In this document: one piece after another, positions 1 to 8,771 of the stretch
Numbering within the stretch: position 1 is the first letter of the stretch
Layout: each line of letters starts with the position of its first letter
From: Pontibacter flavimaris
GTDB taxonomy: Bacteria; Bacteroidota; Bacteroidia; Cytophagales; Hymenobacteraceae
NCBI RefSeq assembly: GCF_001907195.1
Contig: NZ_LVWA01000012.1
Coordinates: 310,001 to 374,000 of the forward strand
Length of the DNA stretch: 64,000 nucleotides
Direction of reading: 5' to 3'
Made by a program: the position numbers and the translations under genes
The notes under the pieces: generated by a model
The model's database searches: none
The model's input: the letters and a program-made list of their open reading frames with translations, nothing else
What the model was told of the DNA's origin: nothing

Positions 1-28
1 CATTTTTCATCTTTTAAAACCAAAAACT

Positions 29-346
29 ATGAACCGCATTAAACCATTCTTATTGGCCTTCCTTTTCATGGTCCCGCTTCTGTTCTCTTGCAGCCAGGGC
101 ACCGACGTGGTGGAGTCTGGCACCTACCAGGGCACCGTGGATGAGGTAGAGCCGGAGAAAACCGAGATCTATGTAAAGACCGACGACGACAGACGCCTGG
201 AGCTATACTTTACCGAGAACACCACCCTGACCCGCAACGGCGAAACGGTAACTTTTGACCAGCTGCAGAAAGGCCAGCGTGTAGAAGTGGAGGTAGAGAA
301 AGTAGGCCAGCGCCTCGACCCGAAGGCAGTAAGAATCCTGGAATAG
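29..346 (+). CDS. Small lipoprotein, possible DUF5666-like beta-barrel
   Basis: The 105-residue product has a signal peptide ending in the lipobox LLFSC, with Cys21 as the probable lipidated residue, so it is exported and membrane anchored. The rest is a short acidic beta-rich domain: a GTYQGTVDEVE strand, a KTDDDRRLELYFTENT stretch and a KGQRVEVEVEKVGQRLDPKAVRILE end, a pattern like small OB-type or DUF5666-like domains. No catalytic residues are visible. The next gene starts one base after the stop codon, so the two are probably cotranscribed. The downstream metal efflux genes suggest an envelope role there, but that is only context. Function is unknown. Confidence 0.8.
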   Translation: MNRIKPFLLAFLFMVPLLFSCSQGTDVVESGTYQGTVDEVEPEKTEIYVKTDDDRRLELYFTENTTLTRNGETVTFDQLQKGQRVEVEVEKVGQRLDPKAVRILE

Positions 347-347
347 C

Positions 348-842
348 ATGCCTGAGCCAACATTCTGGCGAACAGAAGTATGGCATCCGCTCACGGTGCA
401 TTTCCCGATAGCGCTGCTGACTTTTGCCACGCTTGTAAAACTGATTGCTATCTTCTTAAAGCCCGCTTCTGCTGATTTCTGGCAGAAGGCGGGTTCTTAT
501 TTACTGTACGCCGGCGCCCTGGCCGCCTGGCTCAGCCTTTATACCGGCAACCTGGCCGATGGCGTGGTCTCCCGCAAATTATGCGACCCCACCGTGCTCA
601 AGCAGCACCAGATTTTTGCCGAGTACCTTACCTATACTTTCACGGCCGCCGCGCTCCTGGACCTAGCCTGGCGCACGGGCCTGCTCACCTTTAAACCGCG
701 CCTGGTGCAGGCTGTGATTCTCCTGCTGCTCGTCGCGGGCACCGGTTTCCTGACCTATGCCGGCCACCTGGGCGCCCGGGTGGTATACCAACAGGCGGGT
801 GGCGTCTACGTGCCTTCCCCGGATTGTGCTGAGTTCAGATAA
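348..842 (+). CDS. DUF2231 family membrane protein
   Basis: The 164-residue protein has about four hydrophobic helices and the DUF2231 signature: a histidine in HPLTVHFPIALLTF at the start of helix 1 and a C-terminal GHLGARVVYQQ motif. In this family the conserved histidines suggest haem or metal binding or electron transfer, but no reaction is established. It starts one base after the preceding lipoprotein gene and probably shares its transcript. The C-terminus, after the last helix, ends in a short soluble tail with one Cys. The family call is firm; the role is not. Confidence 0.85.
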   Translation: MPEPTFWRTEVWHPLTVHFPIALLTFATLVKLIAIFLKPASADFWQKAGSYLLYAGALAAWLSLYTGNLADGVVSRKLCDPTVLKQHQIFAEYLTYTFTAAALLDLAWRTGLLTFKPRLVQAVILLLLVAGTGFLTYAGHLGARVVYQQAGGVYVPSPDCAEFR

Positions 843-941
843 CCTGCTTTGTATCGGACTTTAGCTGCATTTCGCCGAAACTTCATGGGAATGTTGTAAA
901 AGTTTTTCATAATTGTATAACCATACTTGCCGCCTGGGGCT

Positions 942-949
942 TACCTTTG
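942..949 (+). promoter_or_regulatory. Bacteroidota -7 box upstream of the HYC_CC_PP gene
   Basis: TACCTTTG is an exact match to the Bacteroidota -7 consensus TAnnTTTG and lies 21 bases before the ATG at 971. A weak TTG-containing -33 element lies about 20 bases upstream. The predicted leader is about 15 nt. This suggests that the metal efflux genes start their own transcript here, separate from the DUF2231 gene. Confidence 0.6.
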
Positions 950-970
950 CAGCAAGTATAAACATATACC

Positions 971-1408
971 ATGAAGCTTTACCGCCAGGTCATATTGCTA
1001 ACCCTTACGCTGCTAGTGCTCGTCTCCTCGACGGGCATGGCCGTAGGGCTGCATATTTGTGGTGGCGAGCTGCGCGACATTACGTTGTTTGGCGCTGAGG
1101 CCGACTGTCCGATGGACATGCACCAGCCGGCAGAGAAGTTCCCCGCCTGCCATACACCGGTACTTGATCAAAAAGAGGATACCTGCTGTAAGGATCATGC
1201 CTTTGTGGTGGAGCGTCTTGACGCCACTTCCAAGCACGACGTCATCTCGCTGACCAAGCTGCAGGATCTGCAGCTGCTGGCAATAATAAAGGCGGTTATC
1301 TTCCGGTTTTATACTTCCGAAACAGATCTAGAGCCGACTTACGCGCTTTATACTTCCCCCCCGCTGGCCCGCGACATACCGGTGCTGGTGCAGTCCTTCC
1401 TTCTATAA
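971..1408 (+). CDS. HYC_CC_PP family small exported protein
   Basis: The 145-residue protein has an N-terminal hydrophobic segment and then the family hallmarks in order: HIC in VGLHICGGEL, a CPMDMH segment, an EDTCCKDH Cys-Cys pair, and a YTSPPLARDIPVLVQSFLL tail. The name HYC_CC_PP describes these motifs. Such proteins are commonly found just upstream of heavy-metal RND pumps in Bacteroidota. The Cys, His and Met residues (HIC, CPMDMHQP, CH, CCKDH) suggest periplasmic soft-metal binding, which is inferred and not demonstrated. The CusA-like gene follows after 97 bases. The family call is strong from motif order and context. Confidence 0.85.
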   Translation: MKLYRQVILLTLTLLVLVSSTGMAVGLHICGGELRDITLFGAEADCPMDMHQPAEKFPACHTPVLDQKEDTCCKDHAFVVERLDATSKHDVISLTKLQDLQLLAIIKAVIFRFYTSETDLEPTYALYTSPPLARDIPVLVQSFLL

Positions 1409-1505
1409 TCCCTGCTTTTTCTCGATAGCTACCCGCCCTCCGGCTGGTATGGTTTTGCGCTGCCTTTCCGGTGGCCATCCTTCCCTGCATTCAATCGATT
1501 AAAGC

Positions 1506-4500
1506 ATGTTAAACAGCGTAATAAAATTCTTCCTGGAGCAGAAACTGGTCACCGTGCTGCTCCTGCTGCTCATCCTTGGCTGGGGCATTGTCGTGTCCCC
1601 GTTCAACTGGAACGTTAACTTCCTGCCAAGCGATCCGGTTCCGGTGGATGCCATCCCGGACATTGGCGAGAACCAGCAAATCATTTTCACCGAGTGGATG
1701 GGGCGCTCCCCGCAGGACGTGGAAGACCAGATCACCTATCCCCTCACCACTTCCCTTTTGGGAATGCCGGGTGTGAAGACCATCCGCTCCACTTCCATGT
1801 TCGGGTTTTCCAGCATCTACGTCATTTTCGACGAGGACACGGAGTACTACTGGAGCCGCTCCCGCATCCTGGAGAAACTAAACTCGCTGCCCTCCGACCT
1901 GCTGCCCGACGAGGTAACGCCAAAGCTGGGCCCGGATGCCACGGCGCTGGGGCAGGTGTACTGGTACACCCTGGAAGGCCGCGACGAAGAGGGTAAGCCT
2001 GCCGGCGGCTGGGACCTCCACGAACTGCGCACCATCCAGGACTACTATGTGCGCTACTCCCTGGCCGGGGCCGAGGGTGTGGCCGAGGTGGCCTCGGTGG
2101 GAGGATATATCAAGGAGTACCAGGTGGACCTGGACCCGGTGGCCATGAAGGCCAACAACATCTCGATGATGGAGGTGATGACTGCCCTGCAGAACAGTAA
2201 CCAGGATGTGGGCGCCAATACCGTGGAGATAAACCAGGTGGAGTACCTGGTGCGTGGCCTCGGCTACGTGCAGGACCTGGAGGACATTGAGGAGGCCGTG
2301 GTCCGGGTAAACGCCAACGTTCCCATCCGTATCCGCGACATTGCCCGGGTCAACATCGGCCCGGCCGACCGCTCCATGCTGGGCATCCTGGATAAAAGCG
2401 GTGCCGAGGCGGTGGGGGGTGTGGTGGTGGCCCGCTATGGCGATAACCCGCTGGCCGTGATCAACAACGTGAAGGAGAAGCTGGACGAGATCGCTGCCGG
2501 CCTGCCCTCCAAGAAGCTGGCCGACGGGCGCACCTCCAAAGTAACCGTAGTGCCTTTCTACGACCGCACCCAACTGATTAACGAAACCCTGGGCACCCTG
2601 AGCGAGGCGATCATACTTCAGATCCTGATCACGATCATCGTCATCATCGTGATGGTGTACAACCTGCGTGCCTCGCTCCTTATATCAGCCCTGCTCCCAC
2701 TGGCCGTGCTCATGTGCTTTATCATGATGAAGCAGTTCAATGTGGACGCCAACATCGTGGCCCTGTCGGGTATTGCCATTGCCATCGGCACCATGGTGGA
2801 TCTGGGGATTATACTCAATGAGAACATCCTGCGGCACATGGAGGAGGCCCCGCCCGGGCAGTCGCTGCTGAAAACGGTATACAACGCCGCCGCTGAGGTG
2901 AGCAGCGCCATCCTCACCGCCGTGGCCACTACCGTCGTGAGTTTCCTGCCGGTGTTCACCATGGAGGCCGCGGAAGGAAAGCTGTTCGGCCCGCTGGCCT
3001 ATACCAAAACCTTTGCGCTGATCGCCTCCCTTATCTTTACGCTCCTGATCATGCCGGCCTTTGCGCATACTGTCTTTGGGCTGAGGTCAAAGAGCGTTAG
3101 CTGGTCCAAAATTCTGAACTGGGGGCTGCTGGTGTTGGGAGTAGTGGCGCTGTTTATACTTCCGCTGGCAGGCATCGTGCTTATACTTATCGCTGCCAAC
3201 AACCTGCTTACCTACTATCAGCCGGAGCGCTATGGCAAGTATAATACACCGGTTATGGTGGGGATTGCCGTGCTCGCGGTGTCGTGGCTGCTGGCCACCC
3301 AATGGATGCCGCTGGGTGCCTCCGTTAGCCTGCTGACCAACTTCATCTTCATCCTGCTGGTTATCGGGTTGCTTCTGGGCGCTTTTGCCCTGTTCATTGC
3401 CGCTTACCCGCGCATCCTGATGTGGTGCCTTGATCACAAAAGCACGTTCCTGCTTATACCTGCCTTCATAATGCTGCTCGGCCTGACCATATGGGTGGGA
3501 TTTAACGGCCTGTTCGGGTGGTTTGCCAGCGGCATCGACAAGACAGGGTATAACATCCGCACCACCTCCATATGGAGCGGACTGGCGCATACGTTCCCGG
3601 GTATGGGCGAGGAGTTCATGCCATCCCTGGACGAGGGGGCCTTCCTGTACATGCCCACCTCCATGCCGCACTCCGGCGTAGAGGCCAACCTGCGCATTGT
3701 GCAGCAACTGGACATGCTCATCACGGCTATCCCGGAGGTGGAGTCGGTGGTAGGCAAGGCCGGCCGCGCTGAAACCGCCCTGGACCCCGCTCCGATGTCG
3801 ATGTTCGAGAACATGATCCAGTATAAATCAGAGTATAAAACCGACGCGAACGGCCAGCGCCTGCGCTTTAAGGTAGACGAGGAGGGTAAGTTCGTGCGTA
3901 ACGAGGCCGGTGAGTTAATAGCAGATAGCAACGGGGAATACTTCCGCCAGTGGCGCGACCATATCAAGAGCCCGGATGACATCTGGGATGAGATCGTAAA
4001 GGTGGCCAACATACCGGGCGTAACCTCGGCTCCGAAACTGCAGCCCATCGAGACGCGACTGGTGATGCTGCAGACAGGTATGCGCGCGCCGATGGGCGTG
4101 AAGGTATTCGGCCCGGACCTGGAGACCATCGAGGACTTCAGCCTGCAGTTGGAGCGCCTGCTGAAGCAGGTGCCCTCCGTAAAACCGGAAGCCGTGTTCG
4201 CCGACCGGTCGCTGGGCAAGCCCTACATGGAGATTGAGCTGAACCGCAAGGCCATGGCACGCTATGGCCTGAACGTGACCGACGTGCAGGAGTACATTGA
4301 GGTTGCAATGGGTGGCATGGCCATGACCACCACCGTGGAAGGACGCGAGCGCTACTCCATCCGCGCCCGCTACGCCCGCGAATACAGGAACGACCCTGAA
4401 TCCATTGATAGGATCCTGATCACGACGGCTAGTGGGGCGCAGATTCCGCTGGGAGAAGTGGCAGAGGTGGTGTACCGCCCTGGCCCGATGATGATTCGCG

Positions 4501-5276
4501 GCGAAAATTCATTCCTGACAGGCTACGTGCTGCTCGACAAGCAGGACGGCTTTGCCGAGGTAACGGTGGTGGAGGATGCGCAGCGCTTCCTGAGCCAGAA
4601 GATCGATTCTGGTGAGCTGGTGGTGCCGGCTGGTGTAAGCTTCAAGTTTTCGGGCAACTACGAGAATCAGATTCGCGCCGAAGAGCGCCTGGCCATCATC
4701 ATCCCACTCAGTTTGCTCATCATCTTCCTGATTTTATACTTCCAGTTCCGCTCCGTCTGGACCACGCTGTTCATTTTCACGGCCATCGCAATGGCTTTCT
4801 CGGGCGCCTTCCTGATGCTCTGGCTCTATGGACAGGACTGGTTCATGAACTTCTCCTTTGCAGACACCAACATACGGGACCTGTTCCAGATGCGCAACTT
4901 TAACCTGAGCGTGGCCGTCTGGGTGGGCTTTATTGCCTTGTTCGGCATCGCCACGGATGACGGCGTGGTGATGGGCACCTACCTGAAGCAGAGTTTTGAC
5001 AACCTTCATCCGGAGTCCCGAAAACAGGTGCGCCAGGCAGTGCTGGAGGCCGGCATGCGCCGTGTAAGGCCGTGTCTGATGACCACGGCCACTACCCTGC
5101 TGGCGCTGCTGCCGGTGCTCACCTCCACCGGCCGGGGCTCCGACATCATGGTGCCGATGGCGATTCCAACCTTCGGAGGTATGACAGTGGCCTTGATCAC
5201 GCTGTTCATCGTGCCGGTGCTCTACAGCTGGCGCGAGGAACTGAGGGTAAAAAAGCAAACCAAGCAAGTAGCATGA
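1506..5276 (+). CDS. CusA/CzcA-family heavy-metal efflux RND transporter
   Basis: Inner-membrane proton-driven pump of the HME-RND family, expected to export Cu(I)/Ag(I)-type or divalent metals with an outer channel and an adaptor. Family features include DAIPDIGENQQIIFTEW near the N-terminus, the membrane motif AIAIGTMVDLGIILNENI, the porter-domain motif MGEEFMPSLDEGAFLYMP around residues 697-714, and GIATDDGVVMGTYL near the C-terminus. At 1256 residues it is about 200 longer than E. coli CusA. The excess is mainly an extra hydrophobic region around residues 520-690 plus a C-terminal loop with NFSFADTNIRDLFQMRNF. The Met-rich porter region (EEFMP, YMPTSMPHSG, TGMRAPMG) favours monovalent copper or silver, but specificity is inferred. 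The stop codon overlaps the next ATG (ATGA). Confidence 0.93.
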   Translation: MLNSVIKFFLEQKLVTVLLLLLILGWGIVVSPFNWNVNFLPSDPVPVDAIPDIGENQQIIFTEWMGRSPQDVEDQITYPLTTSLLGMPGVKTIRSTSMFGFSSIYVIFDEDTEYYWSRSRILEKLNSLPSDLLPDEVTPKLGPDATALGQVYWYTLEGRDEEGKPAGGWDLHELRTIQDYYVRYSLAGAEGVAEVASVGGYIKEYQVDLDPVAMKANNISMMEVMTALQNSNQDVGANTVEINQVEYLVRGLGYVQDLEDIEEAVVRVNANVPIRIRDIARVNIGPADRSMLGILDKSGAEAVGGVVVARYGDNPLAVINNVKEKLDEIAAGLPSKKLADGRTSKVTVVPFYDRTQLINETLGTLSEAIILQILITIIVIIVMVYNLRASLLISALLPLAVLMCFIMMKQFNVDANIVALSGIAIAIGTMVDLGIILNENILRHMEEAPPGQSLLKTVYNAAAEVSSAILTAVATTVVSFLPVFTMEAAEGKLFGPLAYTKTFALIASLIFTLLIMPAFAHTVFGLRSKSVSWSKILNWGLLVLGVVALFILPLAGIVLILIAANNLLTYYQPERYGKYNTPVMVGIAVLAVSWLLATQWMPLGASVSLLTNFIFILLVIGLLLGAFALFIAAYPRILMWCLDHKSTFLLIPAFIMLLGLTIWVGFNGLFGWFASGIDKTGYNIRTTSIWSGLAHTFPGMGEEFMPSLDEGAFLYMPTSMPHSGVEANLRIVQQLDMLITAIPEVESVVGKAGRAETALDPAPMSMFENMIQYKSEYKTDANGQRLRFKVDEEGKFVRNEAGELIADSNGEYFRQWRDHIKSPDDIWDEIVKVANIPGVTSAPKLQPIETRLVMLQTGMRAPMGVKVFGPDLETIEDFSLQLERLLKQVPSVKPEAVFADRSLGKPYMEIELNRKAMARYGLNVTDVQEYIEVAMGGMAMTTTVEGRERYSIRARYAREYRNDPESIDRILITTASGAQIPLGEVAEVVYRPGPMMIRGENSFLTGYVLLDKQDGFAEVTVVEDAQRFLSQKIDSGELVVPAGVSFKFSGNYENQIRAEERLAIIIPLSLLIIFLILYFQFRSVWTTLFIFTAIAMAFSGAFLMLWLYGQDWFMNFSFADTNIRDLFQMRNFNLSVAVWVGFIALFGIATDDGVVMGTYLKQSFDNLHPESRKQVRQAVLEAGMRRVRPCLMTTATTLLALLPVLTSTGRGSDIMVPMAIPTFGGMTVALITLFIVPVLYSWREELRVKKQTKQVA

Positions 5277-6697
5277 AAAAGATCGTTTTAAGTATACTGA
5301 TACTGCTGGCACTCGCCCCACTCGCGCAGGCGCAAACCCTGGAGGAGTACCTGGTGATGGCCGGAGAGAACAACCCGCAGCTGAAGGCCCGCTACGCCGA
5401 GTACCAGGCGGCGCTGCAGAAAGTGCCGCAGGCGGGTGGCCTTCCGGACCCGGAAGCTACCTTCAACTTCTTCCTCAAGCCGATGGACCGGTTCATGGGC
5501 AGTCAGGTGGGCGATATCTCCATCATGCAGATGTTCCCGTGGTTCGGCTCGCTGGATGCTGCCAAAACAGAGGCGAACTACATGGCACAGATGCAGTTTT
5601 CGTCTTTTATCGAGGCAAAGATCAACCTCTACCACACCGTGCGCACCACCTGGCTCAGCCTCTATCAGATAGACCGGGAAGTGCTGTTGCTGGAGCGGGA
5701 ACTGGAGATACTGCAGGCGCTGGAGCGACTGGCGCTGGCCAAGTATAAATCGGCGCCCGCGGCTTCCTCATCAGCTCCATCCACCCCGCGCCAAAGCATG
5801 GGCACTACTTCTAAAACGGGTGGAGGCAGCAATGCCTCTGGTGGCATGGCGGGTATGGGCGGCGCGACCGGCAGCACCAGCGGCTCCTCCGGCGGAGGAA
5901 GTATGAGCGGCGGTATGTCAAGTATGGCTTCCTCAGGTAACAGCATGGTGGATGTCATCCTGATCAGGGTGCAGGTGAAGGACCTGGAGAATAGGTTGCA
6001 GCTCCTCCGCGACTCCCGCAGGCCAAAGCAGATCGCCTTCAACAGCATGCTCAACCGGGACCATAGCCTGGAGGTGCAGATTGCTGATACGCTGGAGCCC
6101 GTTGCCCTGCCCGCCTCGCTATCCCTGATCCAGGATTCTATCCGCCAGAACCACCCCATGCTGAAGATGTATGAATGGGACGCAAAGGCGCGCGAGGCAC
6201 AGCTCCGCATGGCACAGCTCATGGGCAGGCCTATGTTTGGCGTGGGCCTCAACTACATGGTATTCAAACCCAGGCCGGACGAGATGACGCAGATGCCGAT
6301 GGGCGGCGAGAACATGGTGATGCCGATGGTAACCGTAACGCTGCCGATCTACCGCAAAAAGTATAAAGCGGCCCGGAAGGAGGCACAGTTTGCGCAGGAG
6401 GCTGCCGTAGCCAACAAAGAGGCCACCGAGAACATGCTGTTCGCCGAGCTGAGCACCCTGCTCTACGACTACCAGCGCGCCACCAGCACCCTGCAGTTGC
6501 TGCAGGACCAGATCACGCTCAACGAGCAGGCCATCCGCCTGCTTACCACCAACTATAGCGTGGCAGGAGCAGGTATTGAGGAGATCCTGCGGCAGCGCCA
6601 GGCCATACTTGGCTTCCGGCAGCAGCAACTGCAGGCCATCACGGATCAGCACACGGCTGTCTCAGCGATTAATCGCATGATGAACAGCGACAATTGA
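5273..6697 (+). CDS. TolC-family outer-membrane channel with Met/Gly/Ser-rich insert
   Basis: The 474-residue protein starts at MKKIVLSILILLALAPLAQAQ, a clean signal peptide whose ATG overlaps the CusA stop codon; longer in-frame starts lie inside cusA and are unlikely. The fold is TolC/CusC-like, with long alpha-helical hairpins (KTEANYMAQMQFSSF, KLNLY-type segments) and a C-terminal EEILRQRQAILGFRQQQLQAI helix. Unusually, residues about 160-224 are an insert rich in Ser, Gly and Met with repeated GGM, GMGG and SMSGG units. It sits between helices where a periplasmic loop would be expected. The Met spacing could bind Cu(I) or Ag(I); this is inference. It is the probable exit duct for the flanking pump and adaptor. 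Confidence 0.9.
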   Translation: MKKIVLSILILLALAPLAQAQTLEEYLVMAGENNPQLKARYAEYQAALQKVPQAGGLPDPEATFNFFLKPMDRFMGSQVGDISIMQMFPWFGSLDAAKTEANYMAQMQFSSFIEAKINLYHTVRTTWLSLYQIDREVLLLERELEILQALERLALAKYKSAPAASSSAPSTPRQSMGTTSKTGGGSNASGGMAGMGGATGSTSGSSGGGSMSGGMSSMASSGNSMVDVILIRVQVKDLENRLQLLRDSRRPKQIAFNSMLNRDHSLEVQIADTLEPVALPASLSLIQDSIRQNHPMLKMYEWDAKAREAQLRMAQLMGRPMFGVGLNYMVFKPRPDEMTQMPMGGENMVMPMVTVTLPIYRKKYKAARKEAQFAQEAAVANKEATENMLFAELSTLLYDYQRATSTLQLLQDQITLNEQAIRLLTTNYSVAGAGIEEILRQRQAILGFRQQQLQAITDQHTAVSAINRMMNSDN

Positions 6698-6744
6698 TAA
6701 ACCTACCTTGGCGCGCATCTTATGATTCGTGCCTTGGCGTGAAT

Positions 6745-6806
6745 GTTGAGTCTCCGACTCAACTGGGCCTCTGGCCCAGGTATAGTATGCAGGGGTCCGG
6801 AGACCC
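6745..6806 (+). repeat. Three adjacent mini-hairpins
   Basis: The 149-base gap between the TolC-like and CusB-like genes holds three short inverted repeats: GTTGAGTC-TCC-GACTCAAC at 6745-6763, TGGGCC-TCT-GGCCCA at 6764-6778 and GGGTC-CGGA-GACCC at 6793-6806. The arms differ but the geometry is similar (5-8 bp arms, 3-4 nt loops). No T-tract follows, so these do not look like a simple terminator. They may reduce read-through or stabilise the upstream mRNA. Confidence 0.75.
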
Positions 6807-6846
6807 ACCCTATTAAAAAACTGAAAAGTATCTACAGGATAAACAG

Positions 6847-8616
6847 ATGAAACCAAGAAATAAACAATTCGCAACTTACCTGCTCATCGCCCTGGGGGGC
6901 CTGCTGCTGGGCTGGCTTATCTTTGGGGGACGATCCTCTGAAGAAGCGCACAACCATGCGGCCGAAACGGCAGGCGCAACGGAGTATACCTGCTCTATGC
7001 ACCCGCAGATCAGGCAGGATGGGCCGGGCAAGTGCCCGCTTTGCGGTATGGACTTGATTCCGGTTACGGCGAATGGCAGCTCCGGCGAGGCAAGCCCCTA
7101 CGTGCTGGAGATGACGCCGGAGGCCATCGCGCTTTCCAACATCCAGACCTCGCCGGTACAGCTGATGAACCCGGAAAATGAGCTGTTGCTCTCTGGTACG
7201 GTGCAGCTGAACGAGCAGAAGGTCTCCTCCATCACGGCCAAGTTCCCGGGCCGCATCGAGCGGCTGTATGTAAACTTCACGGGCCAGGAGGTGCGCAAGG
7301 GCCAGAAGCTGGCTTCCCTGTACTCCCCGGAACTGCTAACGGCCCAGCGCGAGCTGCAGGAGGCGGCCAAATCAAAGGACCTGATGCCGGAGCTTTACGA
7401 GGCAGCCAAAACAAAGCTGCGGCTCTGGAACATCTCCAGCAGCCAGATCCAGCGCATCGAGAATGCAAACGAACTACTCACCAACTTTGATATCTACGCG
7501 GATGCCTCCGGGGTGGTAACCGAGCGCCTGGTGGCTGTAGGCGATTACGTAAGCACAGGGTCTGTGCTGGTAGAGGTTGCCAACCTGTCGTCGGTGTGGG
7601 TGGTGCTGGATGCCTATGAAAGCGACCTTTCCTGGGTTAAGGAAGGCGCGACGGTAAGCTTTACCGTGCCGGGCATACCGGGCAAGGAGTTCACTGCTAA
7701 GGTACAGTTCGTAACGCCCGTGCTGGATGCCAGCACCCGCGCCGTGCAGGTGCGCGCAGAGGTCAGCAACCCGGGCAACCAACTGAAGCCAGGCATGTTT
7801 GCCAACGCCCGCATCATAACATCCTCAAAAACCACTACCAAGGAGAATGCACTGGCCGTACAGCGCACCGCCGTGTTATGGACCGGAAAGCGCTCGGTGG
7901 TGTATGTGAAGGTGGATGACCGTGACGCGCCGGCCTTTGAGATGCGGGAGGTAACGTTGGGGCCTCGCCTGGGCGATATGTACCTGGTGGAGTCCGGGCT
8001 GAGCGAAGGGGAGCAGGTGGTAACCAACGGTGTCTTCGCCGTGGACGGAGCCGCCCAGCTTAGCGGCAACTATAGTATGATGTCGGCGCCGGCCAGCAAA
8101 CTACTGGAGGTGCCGGAGCAGTTCCGGCAGCAGGTGACGGCACTGGTAGATGCTTATTATACGCTGAAGAACGAGCTGGTGGCTTCTGATGCGGCCGGGG
8201 CCAGCCAGGCGGCTGCCACCTTCGGCCAGGCATTGAACAAAGTGGACATGAGCCTGTTGGATGGCAGTACCCACGCCAAATGGATGCAGCTGCTGCCCGC
8301 GCTGCAGGCGAATGCCGCAGCTATCCAGAAAAGCACCGACATCGGGAAACAGCGCGAGGCCTTCTCGCCCCTCTCCGACCACCTGATCGAGGTAGTGGAG
8401 ACTTTTGGCACGAACAAGGAAACCGTATACAAGCAGAAATGCCCGATGGCCTCCAACGACCAGGGTGCCTACTGGCTGAGTGAGCAGAAGGAAATCCGCA
8501 ACCCATACTTTGGAGAAGCCATGATGACCTGCGGTGAGACGGAACAGACCTTCCGGCAGGGCGCAGGAGCACCTGCCGGAGAAAAGCCCAAACCGGCACA
8601 AGGGCACGTGCACTAA
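6847..8616 (+). CDS. CusB-like RND periplasmic adaptor with N-terminal metal-binding and C-terminal DUF3347 domains
   Basis: The 589-residue membrane-fusion protein links the CusA-like pump to the TolC-like channel. An N-terminal helix (TYLLIALGGLLLGWLIF) anchors it. A heavy-metal-binding domain follows at about residues 44-72, with YTCSMHPQIRQ and GKCPLCGMDLIP. The barrel-sandwich, lipoyl and beta-barrel adaptor body comes next (KFPGRIERLYVNFTGQEVRKGQKL, then VSTGSVLVEVANLSSVWVV). The C-terminus from about residue 425 is a DUF3347 domain with the KCPMASNDQGAYWLS and EIRNPYFGEAMMTCGE motifs. These Cys and Met motifs suit soft-metal capture and delivery to the pump. The same DUF3347 module occurs as a separate lipoprotein at 9341-9979. 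Family call firm; the copper/silver assignment is inferred. Confidence 0.92.
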   Translation: MKPRNKQFATYLLIALGGLLLGWLIFGGRSSEEAHNHAAETAGATEYTCSMHPQIRQDGPGKCPLCGMDLIPVTANGSSGEASPYVLEMTPEAIALSNIQTSPVQLMNPENELLLSGTVQLNEQKVSSITAKFPGRIERLYVNFTGQEVRKGQKLASLYSPELLTAQRELQEAAKSKDLMPELYEAAKTKLRLWNISSSQIQRIENANELLTNFDIYADASGVVTERLVAVGDYVSTGSVLVEVANLSSVWVVLDAYESDLSWVKEGATVSFTVPGIPGKEFTAKVQFVTPVLDASTRAVQVRAEVSNPGNQLKPGMFANARIITSSKTTTKENALAVQRTAVLWTGKRSVVYVKVDDRDAPAFEMREVTLGPRLGDMYLVESGLSEGEQVVTNGVFAVDGAAQLSGNYSMMSAPASKLLEVPEQFRQQVTALVDAYYTLKNELVASDAAGASQAAATFGQALNKVDMSLLDGSTHAKWMQLLPALQANAAAIQKSTDIGKQREAFSPLSDHLIEVVETFGTNKETVYKQKCPMASNDQGAYWLSEQKEIRNPYFGEAMMTCGETEQTFRQGAGAPAGEKPKPAQGHVH

Positions 8617-8628
8617 AACTATTTTGCC

Positions 8629-8757
8629 ATGAAAGAATGTTGCAGAACCGGCGACACCGAGCCGCGCAAGCCAAAGCAGAACTGGCTGAAGTGGCTGCTG
8701 TACCTGGTGCTATTGCTGGCCCTCGGGCTGGTATTCTTTGAACAGTTTACTACTTAA
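8629..8757 (+). CDS. 42-residue single-pass membrane peptide in the metal efflux operon
   Basis: An ATG 13 bases after the adaptor stop codon opens a 42-codon frame ending in TAA. The product begins MKECCRTGDTEPRKPK and continues with one hydrophobic helix (WLLYLVLLLALGLVFFEQF). The N-terminal Cys-Cys pair and basic stretch suggest a cytoplasmic or juxtamembrane end with one transmembrane segment. Placement between the adaptor and a metal-type lipoprotein, on the same strand with short gaps, supports a real gene. I do not recognise a named family. It may be an accessory subunit of the pump or a short metal-binding peptide. Confidence 0.6.
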   Translation: MKECCRTGDTEPRKPKQNWLKWLLYLVLLLALGLVFFEQFTT

Positions 8758-8771
8758 CTTATACTGTACCC

